A stretch of 6,958 bases of DNA from an uncultured Ruminococcus sp. Its GTDB lineage: Bacteria > Bacillota > Clostridia > Oscillospirales > Acutalibacteraceae. Below the pieces are notes generated by a model. That model was not told where the DNA came from and ran no database searches. It saw only the letters and a program-made list of their open reading frames with translations. The translations under genes were made by a program, and so were the position numbers. This document shows positions 1-6,249 of the stretch, in pieces. The stretch spans positions 1 to 6,958 of the forward strand of contig CADCOF010000090.1 in NCBI GenBank assembly GCA_902802975.1, read 5' to 3'. The number at the start of each line of letters is the position of its first letter. Within the stretch, counting starts at the first letter, position 1.

Positions 1-1
1 A

Positions 2-100
2 TTATATCACATTTTTTGGTAATTGTAAATACTCAATCACGCCTTTAACACGGTTTTTGAATGAGTTAAAATGTGTGAACACAACTAAAAAACACATCAT
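2..100 (-). other. Short edge reading frame, possible gene remnant (uncertain)
   Basis: Read on the minus strand, a frame from tandem ATG codons at 100 and 97 runs to a TAA at 4-2 and encodes 31-32 residues. Its second half (starting NSFKNRVKG and ending EYLQLPKNVI) looks protein-like. It loosely recalls the N-terminus of YabP/YqfC-type sporulation proteins, where a similar Leu-Pro-Lys stretch precedes the first strand, but here the frame stops at that point. I see no Shine-Dalgarno site. The frame is open upstream of the ATGs as far as a TGA inside the 111-170 hairpin. It could be a decayed gene start, the end of something extending beyond the window, or chance. The resemblance is from memory and weak. 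Confidence 0.2.
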
Positions 101-110
101 ATATTTCTGC

Positions 111-170
111 GTAAGGCACTGCGAAAGAAAATTGAAATGTAAAAACTTCAATTTTTCACAGCGCCTTTAC
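111..170. repeat. Long imperfect inverted repeat / hairpin
   Basis: The left arm (111-136) and right arm (147-170) pair over about 24 bp around a 10-nt AT-rich loop (137-146). The arms begin GTAAGGCACTGC and end GCGCCTTTAC, with a few mismatches or G-U positions, one single-base bulge and a two-base bulge. It lies about 90 nt past the stop of the minus-strand gene at 262-963. Neither strand shows a T-run directly after the stem; on the minus strand a run of six T occurs only about 20 nt later. It is therefore not a textbook terminator. It may be an RNA processing or 3'-end stabilising hairpin, a degenerate terminator, or a small repeat element. Confidence 0.6.
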
Positions 171-261
171 AGCTTCAAGTATTCATTTACAATAATTTTA
201 CAATTTCAGACTGTGCCAAACAAAATGCGCCGCAGGGTACACAGATTGGAATGCTTCTCCA

Positions 262-963
262 TTAGTCATCCTCTTCCTCCTGCATCAGCTTCTCATAAAA
301 AGTCAATTCCTTCTTCCTGCGATATTTATCTACCACATTTACAAACCGTGATGTTTCATCGGGTGAACCGTTATTAAAAGAATCTGTCGATATTATTTTG
401 CCGCTCCCTTTTGTAAAGTGAGCAACGGGATACATCAAAATCGATTTAATTATTGTTGACAGCGATTCTTGTTCATTGAAATATTCACCACAAATGGTTT
501 TGGATATTTGCAGCTGCATATTAAGAGCATCACCATCGATCAATTTGTTGCGTCTATAAAAATATAGTTGATAGACTTCCGGTTTTTGATCATCCATTTT
601 CAGGATTACCATACCGTGGCAGGGAAATCTATTATATATCTCTTCAATATCATGCTCGGAAACTATATCTGTACCAAACGTCTGTACTGCATGAAATAAT
701 AATGAATCATAGACAAGCTGCAGCATATACTGCCCGGAACGACCTGTTTCGTAACCGAAATATATCCTGTGTTTGGACGCTCGCTTAAAGTTATGAGAAC
801 ACAGCTGCATCAGATAACCCCTTATGACGCAGGAAACGATATCTTCAAAATCATCTTTATCATTATTGCCAAGGCTTTTCAAGTTTATGCTTATATGATC
901 GTTATCGGCTGAAACCCTTTTCCAAACCTGCATTTTGCTTTCATTTGCTTTATCATTATTCAT
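262..963 (-). CDS. Hypothetical protein, soluble, 233 aa
   Basis: I do not recognise this protein. The start is an ATG at 963, preceded on the minus strand by AAGGTAGGA about 5 nt upstream, a good ribosome binding site, so the 233-residue length is probably right. There is no signal peptide and no membrane segment, so it should be cytoplasmic. The middle (about residues 60-155) alternates aromatic and hydrophobic residues (e.g. HRIYFGYETG, EVYQLYFYRR) as in a mixed alpha/beta fold. The C-terminus is charged: a basic stretch (DKYRRKKEL) followed by an acidic end (QEEEDD). It has four scattered cysteines and no metal-binding cluster. It lies downstream of the transferase gene in the same direction, separated by a terminator at 1075-1126, so it is probably its own unit or expressed by readthrough; I found no convincing promoter in 964-1074. 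No function can be assigned. Confidence 0.75.
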   Translation of the reverse strand: MNNDKANESKMQVWKRVSADNDHISINLKSLGNNDKDDFEDIVSCVIRGYLMQLCSHNFKRASKHRIYFGYETGRSGQYMLQLVYDSLLFHAVQTFGTDIVSEHDIEEIYNRFPCHGMVILKMDDQKPEVYQLYFYRRNKLIDGDALNMQLQISKTICGEYFNEQESLSTIIKSILMYPVAHFTKGSGKIISTDSFNNGSPDETSRFVNVVDKYRRKKELTFYEKLMQEEEDD

Positions 964-1074
964 ACTTATCCTACCTTAAACATTCCCCACTGCCTTTTTA
1001 TATCAAGAAAGCGAAACAGCAATGGTCGAATTCAAAATGTTGTAACCAATATTCAAACTGAAGTGATAAACGAA

Positions 1075-1126
1075 ATTAATAAAAAATTAAACAGCCGCTG
1101 ATTTGTACGAAAATGCAAAATCAGCG
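1075..1126 (-). terminator. Rho-independent terminator of the TagF-GT4 gene
   Basis: On the minus strand a perfect 9-bp stem (CGCTGATTT pairing with AAATCAGCG, at 1118-1126 and 1096-1104) encloses a 13-nt loop. It is followed by GCTG and then a T-rich tract containing six consecutive T (around 1075-1090). It begins about 20 nt beyond the TAA of the 1147-3438 gene. On the plus strand no T-run follows, so it works in the minus direction only. Confidence 0.8.
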
Positions 1127-1146
1127 ACTTAATATATATCTGACAA

Positions 1147-3438
1147 TTATTCGTTGGGTGACCATTTGTCCTCAGTAAGAGGTTCGGCATTCATGAACTT
1201 GAGCATCTTATCTGCAAGTACGGGACGTGAATATATTTTTGAAATAATGTCATAATTTTCCTGAAGGCGTTCTGCGGTTATTGTCGGAAGTGAAAGAATC
1301 TTATTTGTCAAATCCTCGTATGATCTGATATAGGCGTTTGGAATATCAGCCATAACCTCTTTGGAACCGACATTTTCCATACAGAACACAGGCTTGCCGT
1401 TCATTACGCCCTCAATATAAGGCATTCCAAACGAGTGCTTATACGAAAAATCGACTACCGCATCGTGGCCGCGAATAACTGCGGGACCATCGGGCGTGCT
1501 GCCTTTGAAACAGATGTAGTCTGTGATTTCTTCATCTATGAGAATATCTATAAACTCATCCTCATAGTCGCCCGTGCCGTAAACATCTATTTTTATATTT
1601 TCAATATCGTTGTCACGAAGATATTTTCCATATCCAATTAAGTTATTGAGGTCATCTTCTCTCTCTTTGCTGATTCTGAGCAGATAAACTCCTCTATACT
1701 CTTCCTTTTCTTCGATTGCCTCGATCTCGTCTCTGCGAACAGAACGTGAAGATTCAAGGCAATTGCCTACAACGATATCCTCTTTGTAATTTGTAAAGTT
1801 GAATTTCTCGATATATTTTTGTTTGTTTGACTCTGTAACGAAAACGGCTTTTCCAATGTCGCATTTATTCATCTGTTCCACGATATCCGGGAAAATATCC
1901 TCCACAACTTCCGCAGTGCAATGAAAGAAATAGAGCTTGTTCTTTATGCTTTCGCTTGCTGCCTCATTGAGGAACAAATGCAGCGACTCTCTTGTTGAAA
2001 TAACCGTTTCGCTGTTTGTCTCTCTGAGCCATTTTGTCAGTCTGTATCCGGCATAAGGCTTGAGGTTCTTCATGTCTTTATCATGGACAAGATGCGAATA
2101 CAGCTTTTTTCCGCGGTAAAAATGGCGTTTGAACAGATTAACCGGACTCATTCGATTGGCGTCATAAAGAGCGAACAAATTGAGCGCATAGGGCATATTA
2201 CGCGGCTTATTGGTTTTTTTGAGTGAAAGGAGCTGAACGAGGTACCCTTTCTCCTCAAAAGCTTCGGCAAGCGAACGCGTAGCAAATACGGTTCCGCCGA
2301 TACCGTAAAAATTATATCCTATAAATGTTATCTTGTGACGCTGAATCGTGGCGAAATAGTCATACATTCTGTCAATATGACCGCCTTTTGCAACGTAATC
2401 GAGATCAATTTTTTTGGGCATTCTCGAGCGGAAAAATTCATTTATTCCGTATTTCTCGCCTGTAATGGCGCGCACAAGCTCTTTTGACTTTGTAATATTG
2501 TGCTGCCTAAGCTCGTCTATCTCGCAGTACAAACTGCGCTTGCTGAGATAATCCTCAAGGTCGGGCTGGAAAAGTATTACCGGTTTATTAAGAAGAGTTA
2601 CATCAAACGCAACAGAGGAGTAATCGGTGATAAGCACATCGCACTGCACAAGCTCGTCCATTACATCAACATCAGACGCATGCTCAAAAATAATATGATC
2701 GCAGTCTATATCTCCCTTTATTTCGCTTATTTTTTCTTCATCAAAGAATTTATGGCAGCAGAAAACAAGATCGGTGTTTGTTTTGTTGAGATAATCGATA
2801 AGCTCCTTGTTTGAGATAACGCTGCCAAGCTTCCGAATCATTATCTTCGTTGCCAGATTGTCGCCGAAATATTCTCTCCATGTCATAAACCACAAAATGC
2901 GCTTATTTTCGGGCTTATATTCTTTGAAACGTCTGACCAGCTCGATATATCGCGGGTGATATTCTCCGTAAAACAGCTGATAAGGACGAAAATCGTTTTG
3001 TTCCGAAAAAATCGGCGCAATGTCTTTATTGTAATATACAAATCGGAAAAAGTTATTGTTATATGTATAGCCTTTGTATCCTAGTGCTTTCATAGCCAAT
3101 GTGCCATGCTGCAGATAAATCACAGGCTTTTCAACCGACAGATCAAGCTCCTTGCCCAAAACAAGCTCCGGGCGAATATCGCGGTAACTCAAAGTCACGA
3201 AGAACATATCGGCATTTACAAAAAGTTTGAGATGTTTTACTGTATTTCTCCAGACAACAAATTTTTGTACGTCCGAAGGCAGCGATTTATATCTCGCACG
3301 ATTTGTTTTATTTTTCTCCATAACAAAATATTTATCTATATCATCATGCTGTTCAACAACACGTCTCCAAAAATAGTAGCTGTTATTATTGGAAGTTTCA
3401 CCAACATTTTCACCTATCAGCCAAATAAAACGTCTCAT
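1147..3438 (-). CDS. TagF-like CDP-glycerol glycerophosphotransferase fused to a GT4-type glycosyltransferase, 763 aa
   Basis: This is a bifunctional cytoplasmic enzyme, probably making a polyol-phosphate and sugar containing surface polymer. Residues about 1-360 match the CDP-glycerol:poly(glycerophosphate) transferase family (PF04464 type). Visible landmarks are YLQHGT with H111, FCCHKFF with H229, and the LITDYSSVAFD block with D272 and S274/S275, followed by KPVILFQPDLEDY. These histidines and the TDYSS loop are the catalytic/CDP-binding signature in TagF. Residues about 368-763 form a second GT-B unit. It has a GYNFYGIGG glycine loop (374-382), basic residues R588 and K591, VYGTGD (619-624), and HSFGMPYIEGVMNGKPV, equivalent to the GT4 EX7E region, with H668 in place of the first Glu and E676 retained. 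I chose the ATG at 3438: AAAGGG lies 8 nt upstream, whereas the longer GTG start at 3471 has no binding site and falls at the predicted transcription start. No membrane segment is seen. The acceptor and sugar cannot be read from the sequence. Confidence 0.88.
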   Translation of the reverse strand: MRRFIWLIGENVGETSNNNSYYFWRRVVEQHDDIDKYFVMEKNKTNRARYKSLPSDVQKFVVWRNTVKHLKLFVNADMFFVTLSYRDIRPELVLGKELDLSVEKPVIYLQHGTLAMKALGYKGYTYNNNFFRFVYYNKDIAPIFSEQNDFRPYQLFYGEYHPRYIELVRRFKEYKPENKRILWFMTWREYFGDNLATKIMIRKLGSVISNKELIDYLNKTNTDLVFCCHKFFDEEKISEIKGDIDCDHIIFEHASDVDVMDELVQCDVLITDYSSVAFDVTLLNKPVILFQPDLEDYLSKRSLYCEIDELRQHNITKSKELVRAITGEKYGINEFFRSRMPKKIDLDYVAKGGHIDRMYDYFATIQRHKITFIGYNFYGIGGTVFATRSLAEAFEEKGYLVQLLSLKKTNKPRNMPYALNLFALYDANRMSPVNLFKRHFYRGKKLYSHLVHDKDMKNLKPYAGYRLTKWLRETNSETVISTRESLHLFLNEAASESIKNKLYFFHCTAEVVEDIFPDIVEQMNKCDIGKAVFVTESNKQKYIEKFNFTNYKEDIVVGNCLESSRSVRRDEIEAIEEKEEYRGVYLLRISKEREDDLNNLIGYGKYLRDNDIENIKIDVYGTGDYEDEFIDILIDEEITDYICFKGSTPDGPAVIRGHDAVVDFSYKHSFGMPYIEGVMNGKPVFCMENVGSKEVMADIPNAYIRSYEDLTNKILSLPTITAERLQENYDIISKIYSRPVLADKMLKFMNAEPLTEDKWSPNE

Positions 3439-3446
3439 AGCACATA

Positions 3447-3452
3447 CCCTTT
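3447..3452 (-). promoter_or_regulatory. Ribosome binding site fixing the start of the TagF-GT4 gene
   Basis: On the minus strand AAAGGG sits 8 nt before the ATG at 3438. The alternative in-frame GTG at 3471 would lie at the predicted mRNA 5' end with no Shine-Dalgarno site, so this site decides in favour of the 763-residue product. Confidence 0.65.
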
Positions 3453-3477
3453 CGCGTAAACATAACTTCACTCTTTT

Positions 3478-3506
3478 ATTTTACCATATATCATCTATAT
3501 TATCAA
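3478..3506 (-). promoter_or_regulatory. Sigma-A type promoter of the TagF-GT4 gene
   Basis: On the minus strand TTGATA (-35, 3506-3501) is separated by exactly 17 bp from TAAAAT (-10, 3483-3478). Each hexamer matches consensus at five of six positions. A TGG just before the -10 gives an extended -10 (TGn). Transcription should begin near 3471, leaving a leader of only about 33 nt. Confidence 0.75.
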
Positions 3507-3533
3507 GTAGCAAAAAACACAAAAACACACAAT

Positions 3534-3575
3534 AGTTAAACAGCTTGCGGGCGCATGTCCGCTAAGGGTTTAACT
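3534..3575. repeat. Bipartite inverted repeat upstream of the TagF-GT4 promoter
   Basis: An outer perfect 8-bp repeat, AGTTAAAC (3534-3541) with GTTTAACT (3568-3575), encloses a CTT/AAG pairing and a GC-rich core, GCGG (3547-3550) with CCGC (3559-3562), around an 8-nt loop. It lies about 28 bp upstream of the -35 of the minus-strand promoter and far from any gene end. No immediate T-run follows on either strand, so an ordinary terminator is unlikely. It could be an operator or cruciform, a hairpin in a small RNA, or the remnant of a mobile-element end. Confidence 0.55.
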
Positions 3576-4032
3576 TTACCAAACCGCCTGAAAATGAAAG
3601 TTGAGATTTCAGAGTTAAGAAATGTAAAAATAAACAATTTATTTTGTACTAAACTAAAAATTTTATATCGATAGACGAATGGAAAGTGTATAATTATTTA
3701 AGGTCAATATTCATTTATGTCATACATGTAATAATCGTATCATGAAAATTCAGGCTTTATGTCCTTATTTGTCAATTTTTATGTTTTTATTTTCGTCAAT
3801 TAAGTAATAAAATATTGTATAGTTAACGAATAATTATTCAAAATTTACGTTTCTGAAATAAAGTTCATATATTTGTAACAGACTCAGATTCTACATAATG
3901 CACAGTTTGAGGTATGAAAAAGCAGGCAGAAAAGCGCGAATAATCGAAACATTAAGGGACTTAACTCGTATTTATTGTGTTAAAAAATCTGCTGTTTGGG
4001 CATATTGTACAAATAACATCTGTGTAATTTAT
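3576..4032. other. AT-rich intergenic stretch without a supported gene
   Basis: About 460 bp, strongly AT-rich, with no reading frame that has both a ribosome binding site and a useful length. The best short frame starts at an ATG near 3594, gives 26 residues and lacks a binding site. Visible structure is limited to small palindromes: TATCGATA (3666-3673), the perfect 12-bp GAATAATTATTC (3828-3839) and TTGTACAA just before the plus-strand promoter. A lone TATAAT near 3690 has no matching -35. These may be regulator sites for the divergent genes, but nothing assigns them. Confidence 0.5.
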
Positions 4033-4061
4033 TTGACATGACGAAAAAAATCGTGTATAAT
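4033..4061 (+). promoter_or_regulatory. Consensus sigma-A promoter of the YabE-like gene
   Basis: TTGACA (4033-4038) and TATAAT (4056-4061) are both perfect consensus hexamers with the optimal 17-bp spacer. Transcription should start around 4067-4070, about 150 nt before the ATG at 4221. Such a strong core promoter before a long structured leader suggests that control is exerted after initiation or by a repressor. Confidence 0.9.
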
Positions 4062-4067
4062 ACAAAA

Positions 4068-4202
4068 CGTGGTGCGAAGATTATGATAATAGCTGTCCTG
4101 TGACGCAGGCGATACCGGATCGGATTTCCGTATATTTATGCGTGCGTTTTTGCGGAGGGACACGCTGCTGTCTTATGTATTCCCGCTGATATCCGAGCGG
4201 GC
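4068..4202 (+). promoter_or_regulatory. Structured 5' leader of the YabE-like mRNA (possible cis-regulatory RNA)
   Basis: The roughly 150-nt leader can form a chain of hairpins. These are CCTG/CAGG (4097-4109), ATAC(C)GGA with TCCGTAT (4112-4133, one bulged C), GCGTG/CACGC (4140-4165, with GGAGGG in the loop) and CCCGCT/AGCGGG (4182-4201). The last ends one base before the ribosome binding site AGAAGGAG (4203-4210). An alternative pairing, TGTCC (4094-4098) with GGACA (4158-4162), would disrupt the first and third hairpins. An imperfect direct repeat, GCTGTCCTGTG (4092) and GCTGTCTTATG (4167), is also present. There is no internal terminator, so control of translation is the likelier mode if it is regulatory. 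By eye it lacks the conserved blocks of the c-di-AMP (ydaO), c-di-GMP, lysine and TPP classes. The structures are hand-drawn, so regulation is inference. Confidence 0.5.
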
Positions 4203-4220
4203 AGAAGGAGAACACATATT

Positions 4221-5501
4221 ATGATAACTTCCAAAAAAGCCAGACACGCTGCCCCGGCGGGCAAAATGTCTTCATTCAAAAAAATTACCGCAGTTGCCGT
4301 GTTCGGTGCAATGGTTGCTTTTTCGGCGATTTCCGCATCATCAGACGGTAAGACTGCATATATCACAGACGGCGATAATTCGTTTACTATTGCTGCTGAT
4401 GGCAGTACTGTTGAAAACATTCTCAGTGAAGCCGGAATAACTCTTTATTCGGGAGATGAGACAATAGTAACCGAGCAGTCTGGCAATACGCTTTCGATTA
4501 CGATTAAGCGAGCATTCCCTGTTACGGTCAACGCATTTGGCGGAACGTCCATTGTTCGTATCAGCAGCGGCACGGTTGCAGACGCACTCAGAAGCGCAGG
4601 TATAAAAACATCCGCTGCCGACTTTATCACACCGTCTCCGTCAACAAAGCTTACAGAGGGCATGGAGATCACAGTTCAGAAGGGCGTTAAGGTATATCTC
4701 GTAAAAGCGGGCGAACAGACGCTGACATACGTTCCCGAAGGTACTGTAAAAGATTCGCTTGAATACATCGGCTGCGAGCTTTGCAGTGAGGGCAGCGGCG
4801 ATATCAAAGATACCGATATGGTAGAGTCGGGTATGACATTGTGCGTTGATGAAGTTTTCTATAAGACATCGTTTGCAGTAAAGACTATTCAGCCGAAGAC
4901 GATTGAGGAGAAAACTTCCGAGCTGAAAGCCGGCGAAAAGAAGATCAAGATTCAAGGTAAAGAAGGAACGGCAGAGGTTGCGTACAAAGAAAAATATATA
5001 AACGGCGAGCTTGTCGAGAAAAAAGAAGACAAGTCTACTGTAAAGACAAAACCTGTTGACACTGTAATGCTTGTAGGCACTGCGCAGGACAGCGAAGAAG
5101 ACGCAGCGGAACCAGAGACGACTGTTGATGAGAAAGAAGATACAAGCGCAGAGAGCGACAGCGATACAGACTCACAAGAGGTTTCACACAGCGGCAATGA
5201 TTTCTCATATAAGAGCGTTATAACAGGTTCCTGCACGGCATATTACGAGCCGAACGGAATTACTGCGATAGGCACTATTCCCACAGTGGGCACTGTAGCA
5301 GTTGACCCTTCGATAATCCCTTATGGCACAAAATTGTACATAGCAAGTGAGGACGGCAGCTACGTTTATGGCTATGCCATTGCGGAAGATACAGGCGGTG
5401 CGGCTATGGCCGGCGATATTGTAGCTGACCTGTATATGAACAGTGAGGCTGAATGCTGCGAGTTTGGGCGCAGAGTGCTGAACATTTACATTCTTGACTA
5501 A
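4221..5501 (+). CDS. Secreted YabE-like wall protein with DUF348, G5 and 3D domains, 426 aa
   Basis: An exported protein expected to act on peptidoglycan. After a basic N-terminus (residues 1-21), a hydrophobic stretch (I22-I37) acts as a signal peptide or membrane anchor, with a plausible cleavage site near A39. Three DUF348-type repeats follow at about 44-95, 98-153 and 155-213, each with a hydrophobic strand and a G-S/T-V-x-(D/E)-x-(L/I) helix start (GSTVENI, GTVADAL, GTVKDSL). A G5 domain spans about 217-287, then a flexible acidic Ser/Asp/Glu linker (about 288-333), and a C-terminal 3D domain from about 337 to 426. The three conserved aspartates are D362 (VAVDPSIIPYGT), D390 (AEDTGG) and D403 (ADLYM); the fold is the double-psi barrel shared with lytic transglycosylases of the MltA type. 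Domain order and length match Bacillus YabE (about 437 aa). The ATG has AGAAGGAG 10 nt upstream. Cysteines at 185, 188, 208, 338, 412 and 413 are unusual for a secreted Firmicute protein. Confidence 0.92.
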   Translation: MITSKKARHAAPAGKMSSFKKITAVAVFGAMVAFSAISASSDGKTAYITDGDNSFTIAADGSTVENILSEAGITLYSGDETIVTEQSGNTLSITIKRAFPVTVNAFGGTSIVRISSGTVADALRSAGIKTSAADFITPSPSTKLTEGMEITVQKGVKVYLVKAGEQTLTYVPEGTVKDSLEYIGCELCSEGSGDIKDTDMVESGMTLCVDEVFYKTSFAVKTIQPKTIEEKTSELKAGEKKIKIQGKEGTAEVAYKEKYINGELVEKKEDKSTVKTKPVDTVMLVGTAQDSEEDAAEPETTVDEKEDTSAESDSDTDSQEVSHSGNDFSYKSVITGSCTAYYEPNGITAIGTIPTVGTVAVDPSIIPYGTKLYIASEDGSYVYGYAIAEDTGGAAMAGDIVADLYMNSEAECCEFGRRVLNIYILD

Positions 5502-5528
5502 GTTAGACGTATATCAAACAATAATATT

Positions 5529-5567
5529 GCGGTACAGCTTTGTGAGTTGTACCGCTGTTTTATTTTT
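5529..5567 (+). terminator. Rho-independent terminator of the YabE-like gene
   Basis: A 10-bp stem (GCGGTACAGC at 5529-5538 with GTTGTACCGC at 5546-5555, one G-U pair) closes a 7-nt loop and is followed by TGTTTTATTTTT. It begins 27 nt after the stop codon at 5501. The T-run exists only in the plus direction. Confidence 0.92.
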
Positions 5568-5620
5568 AAATCACCGATTTACACTCGTGACATATTCCCG
5601 CCGCCGAGAGCTTAGGGAGT

Positions 5621-5652
5621 TGAATAAAAAAGCAGAGCCATTACGACTCTGC
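5621..5652 (-). terminator. Rho-independent terminator of the ppa/membrane-protein unit
   Basis: On the minus strand GCAGAG (5652-5647) pairs with CTCTGC (5637-5632), extended by one more pair beyond a mismatch, and is followed directly by six T and ATTC. It lies about 100 nt past the TGA of the membrane-protein gene. It faces the plus-strand terminator at 5529-5567, giving a clean convergent gene boundary. Confidence 0.88.
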
Positions 5653-5730
5653 AATAATCATTCTTAAGTTTTGTAAAGCAAGATCAAACCATCTGAGCGT
5701 AACAAGATTTACATAAATTCCATCTTGCAT
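5641..5730 (-). other. Possible 29-aa small reading frame, in frame with the preceding gene (uncertain)
   Basis: Directly after the TGA at 5754-5752 the same frame stays open for 36 codons, to a TAA at 5643-5641 inside the terminator hairpin. Within it an ATG at 5730 opens a 29-residue frame (starts MQDGIYVNLV, ends RMIIAES) with ordinary-looking amino acid content. The only possible binding site is a weak GGGA about 10 nt upstream. It may be a small protein, the former C-terminus of the membrane protein cut off by a nonsense change, or chance; 36 open codons in AT-rich DNA are not rare enough to decide. Confidence 0.22.
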
Positions 5731-5751
5731 ATCGGTGTATCCCGCAGCATA

Positions 5752-6249
5752 TCAGAGTTTTGAGTTAAGCAGAGGTACTTCTCCTTCGTTTCGAGCTTTG
5801 GCATTATCCTCAATTTTAACAAAAACAGATATCGCAGAGATAGTTGTAATAAACACATAAAGAAGCATACTCAAAATAGAACCAATACCGGGTGCAAGTT
5901 CCTCGTTAAATCCGATAGGCAGTGCAATCGAAAGACAGCCTATTGCTCCGCAGCAAATTCCGACAAGATTTTTTACGTTGCCTTTCTTATCGAAAAACAT
6001 AAAGAAAAATCCTATCAGCGGAATTACCATATACATTACGCCAAACACAGTGTTCCTGTAAACAGGATGATCTGTACCGATAGAACCGAAAGCAAGGTTG
6101 AGCGCAGTCATGGCAATCAGCTCCGGTTCGGAATCCACTTCAACATACCCGTATGCAAATGTTGTGGAAAGCAAATAACCGCAGATTACAAACAGCCATA
6201 CCAATACTCTTCTCAGTGTGCGCGCCCTGCTTGTTTCAACATACTTCAT
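5752..6249 (-). CDS. Small integral membrane protein of unknown function, 165 aa
   Basis: The protein has four probable membrane helices: about residues 15-35, 68-86, 95-114 and 121-146. A basic N-terminus (RARTLRR, 8-14) and a hydrophilic C-terminal tail (about 145-165) are both predicted on the cytoplasmic side. A 30-residue loop containing EVDSEPEL lies between helices 1 and 2, and a basic DKKGNVK turn between helices 2 and 3 fits the positive-inside rule. I recognise no family; nothing suggests a transporter or enzyme motif. The ATG follows the TAA of the pyrophosphatase gene with no spacer (TAAATG). Because only a weak GTGGGA-like site precedes it, translation is probably coupled to that gene. 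The two form one transcription unit ending at the 5621-5652 terminator. The reading frame continues for 36 codons past the TGA. Confidence 0.82.
   Translation of the reverse strand: MKYVETSRARTLRRVLVWLFVICGYLLSTTFAYGYVEVDSEPELIAMTALNLAFGSIGTDHPVYRNTVFGVMYMVIPLIGFFFMFFDKKGNVKNLVGICCGAIGCLSIALPIGFNEELAPGIGSILSMLLYVFITTISAISVFVKIEDNAKARNEGEVPLLNSKL

Noticed and set aside
57..377. Plus-strand 106-residue frame
   Set aside because: No ribosome site, low-complexity composition, crosses the hairpin and overlaps the end of the better-supported minus-strand gene.
964..1074. Promoter for the 262-963 gene
   Set aside because: A TATAAA-like -10 exists on the minus strand near 1000, but the only -35-like hexamer is at an unsuitable 14-bp spacing.
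2500..3459. Plus-strand frames opposite the TagF-GT4 gene
   Set aside because: They are antisense shadows of a conserved coding region, without ribosome sites or recognisable content.
3439..3471. GTG start at 3471 for the TagF-GT4 protein
   Set aside because: It coincides with the predicted transcription start and has no ribosome binding site, whereas the ATG at 3438 has AAAGGG 8 nt upstream.
3594..3674. 26-codon plus-strand frame
   Set aside because: No Shine-Dalgarno site or promoter and no protein-like features in AT-rich DNA.
4068..4202. c-di-AMP (ydaO) or lysine riboswitch in the YabE-like leader
   Set aside because: A short GGTGCGAAGATTAT-like string recalls the lysine class and the downstream gene type suggests ydaO, but the other conserved blocks of both classes are absent by eye.
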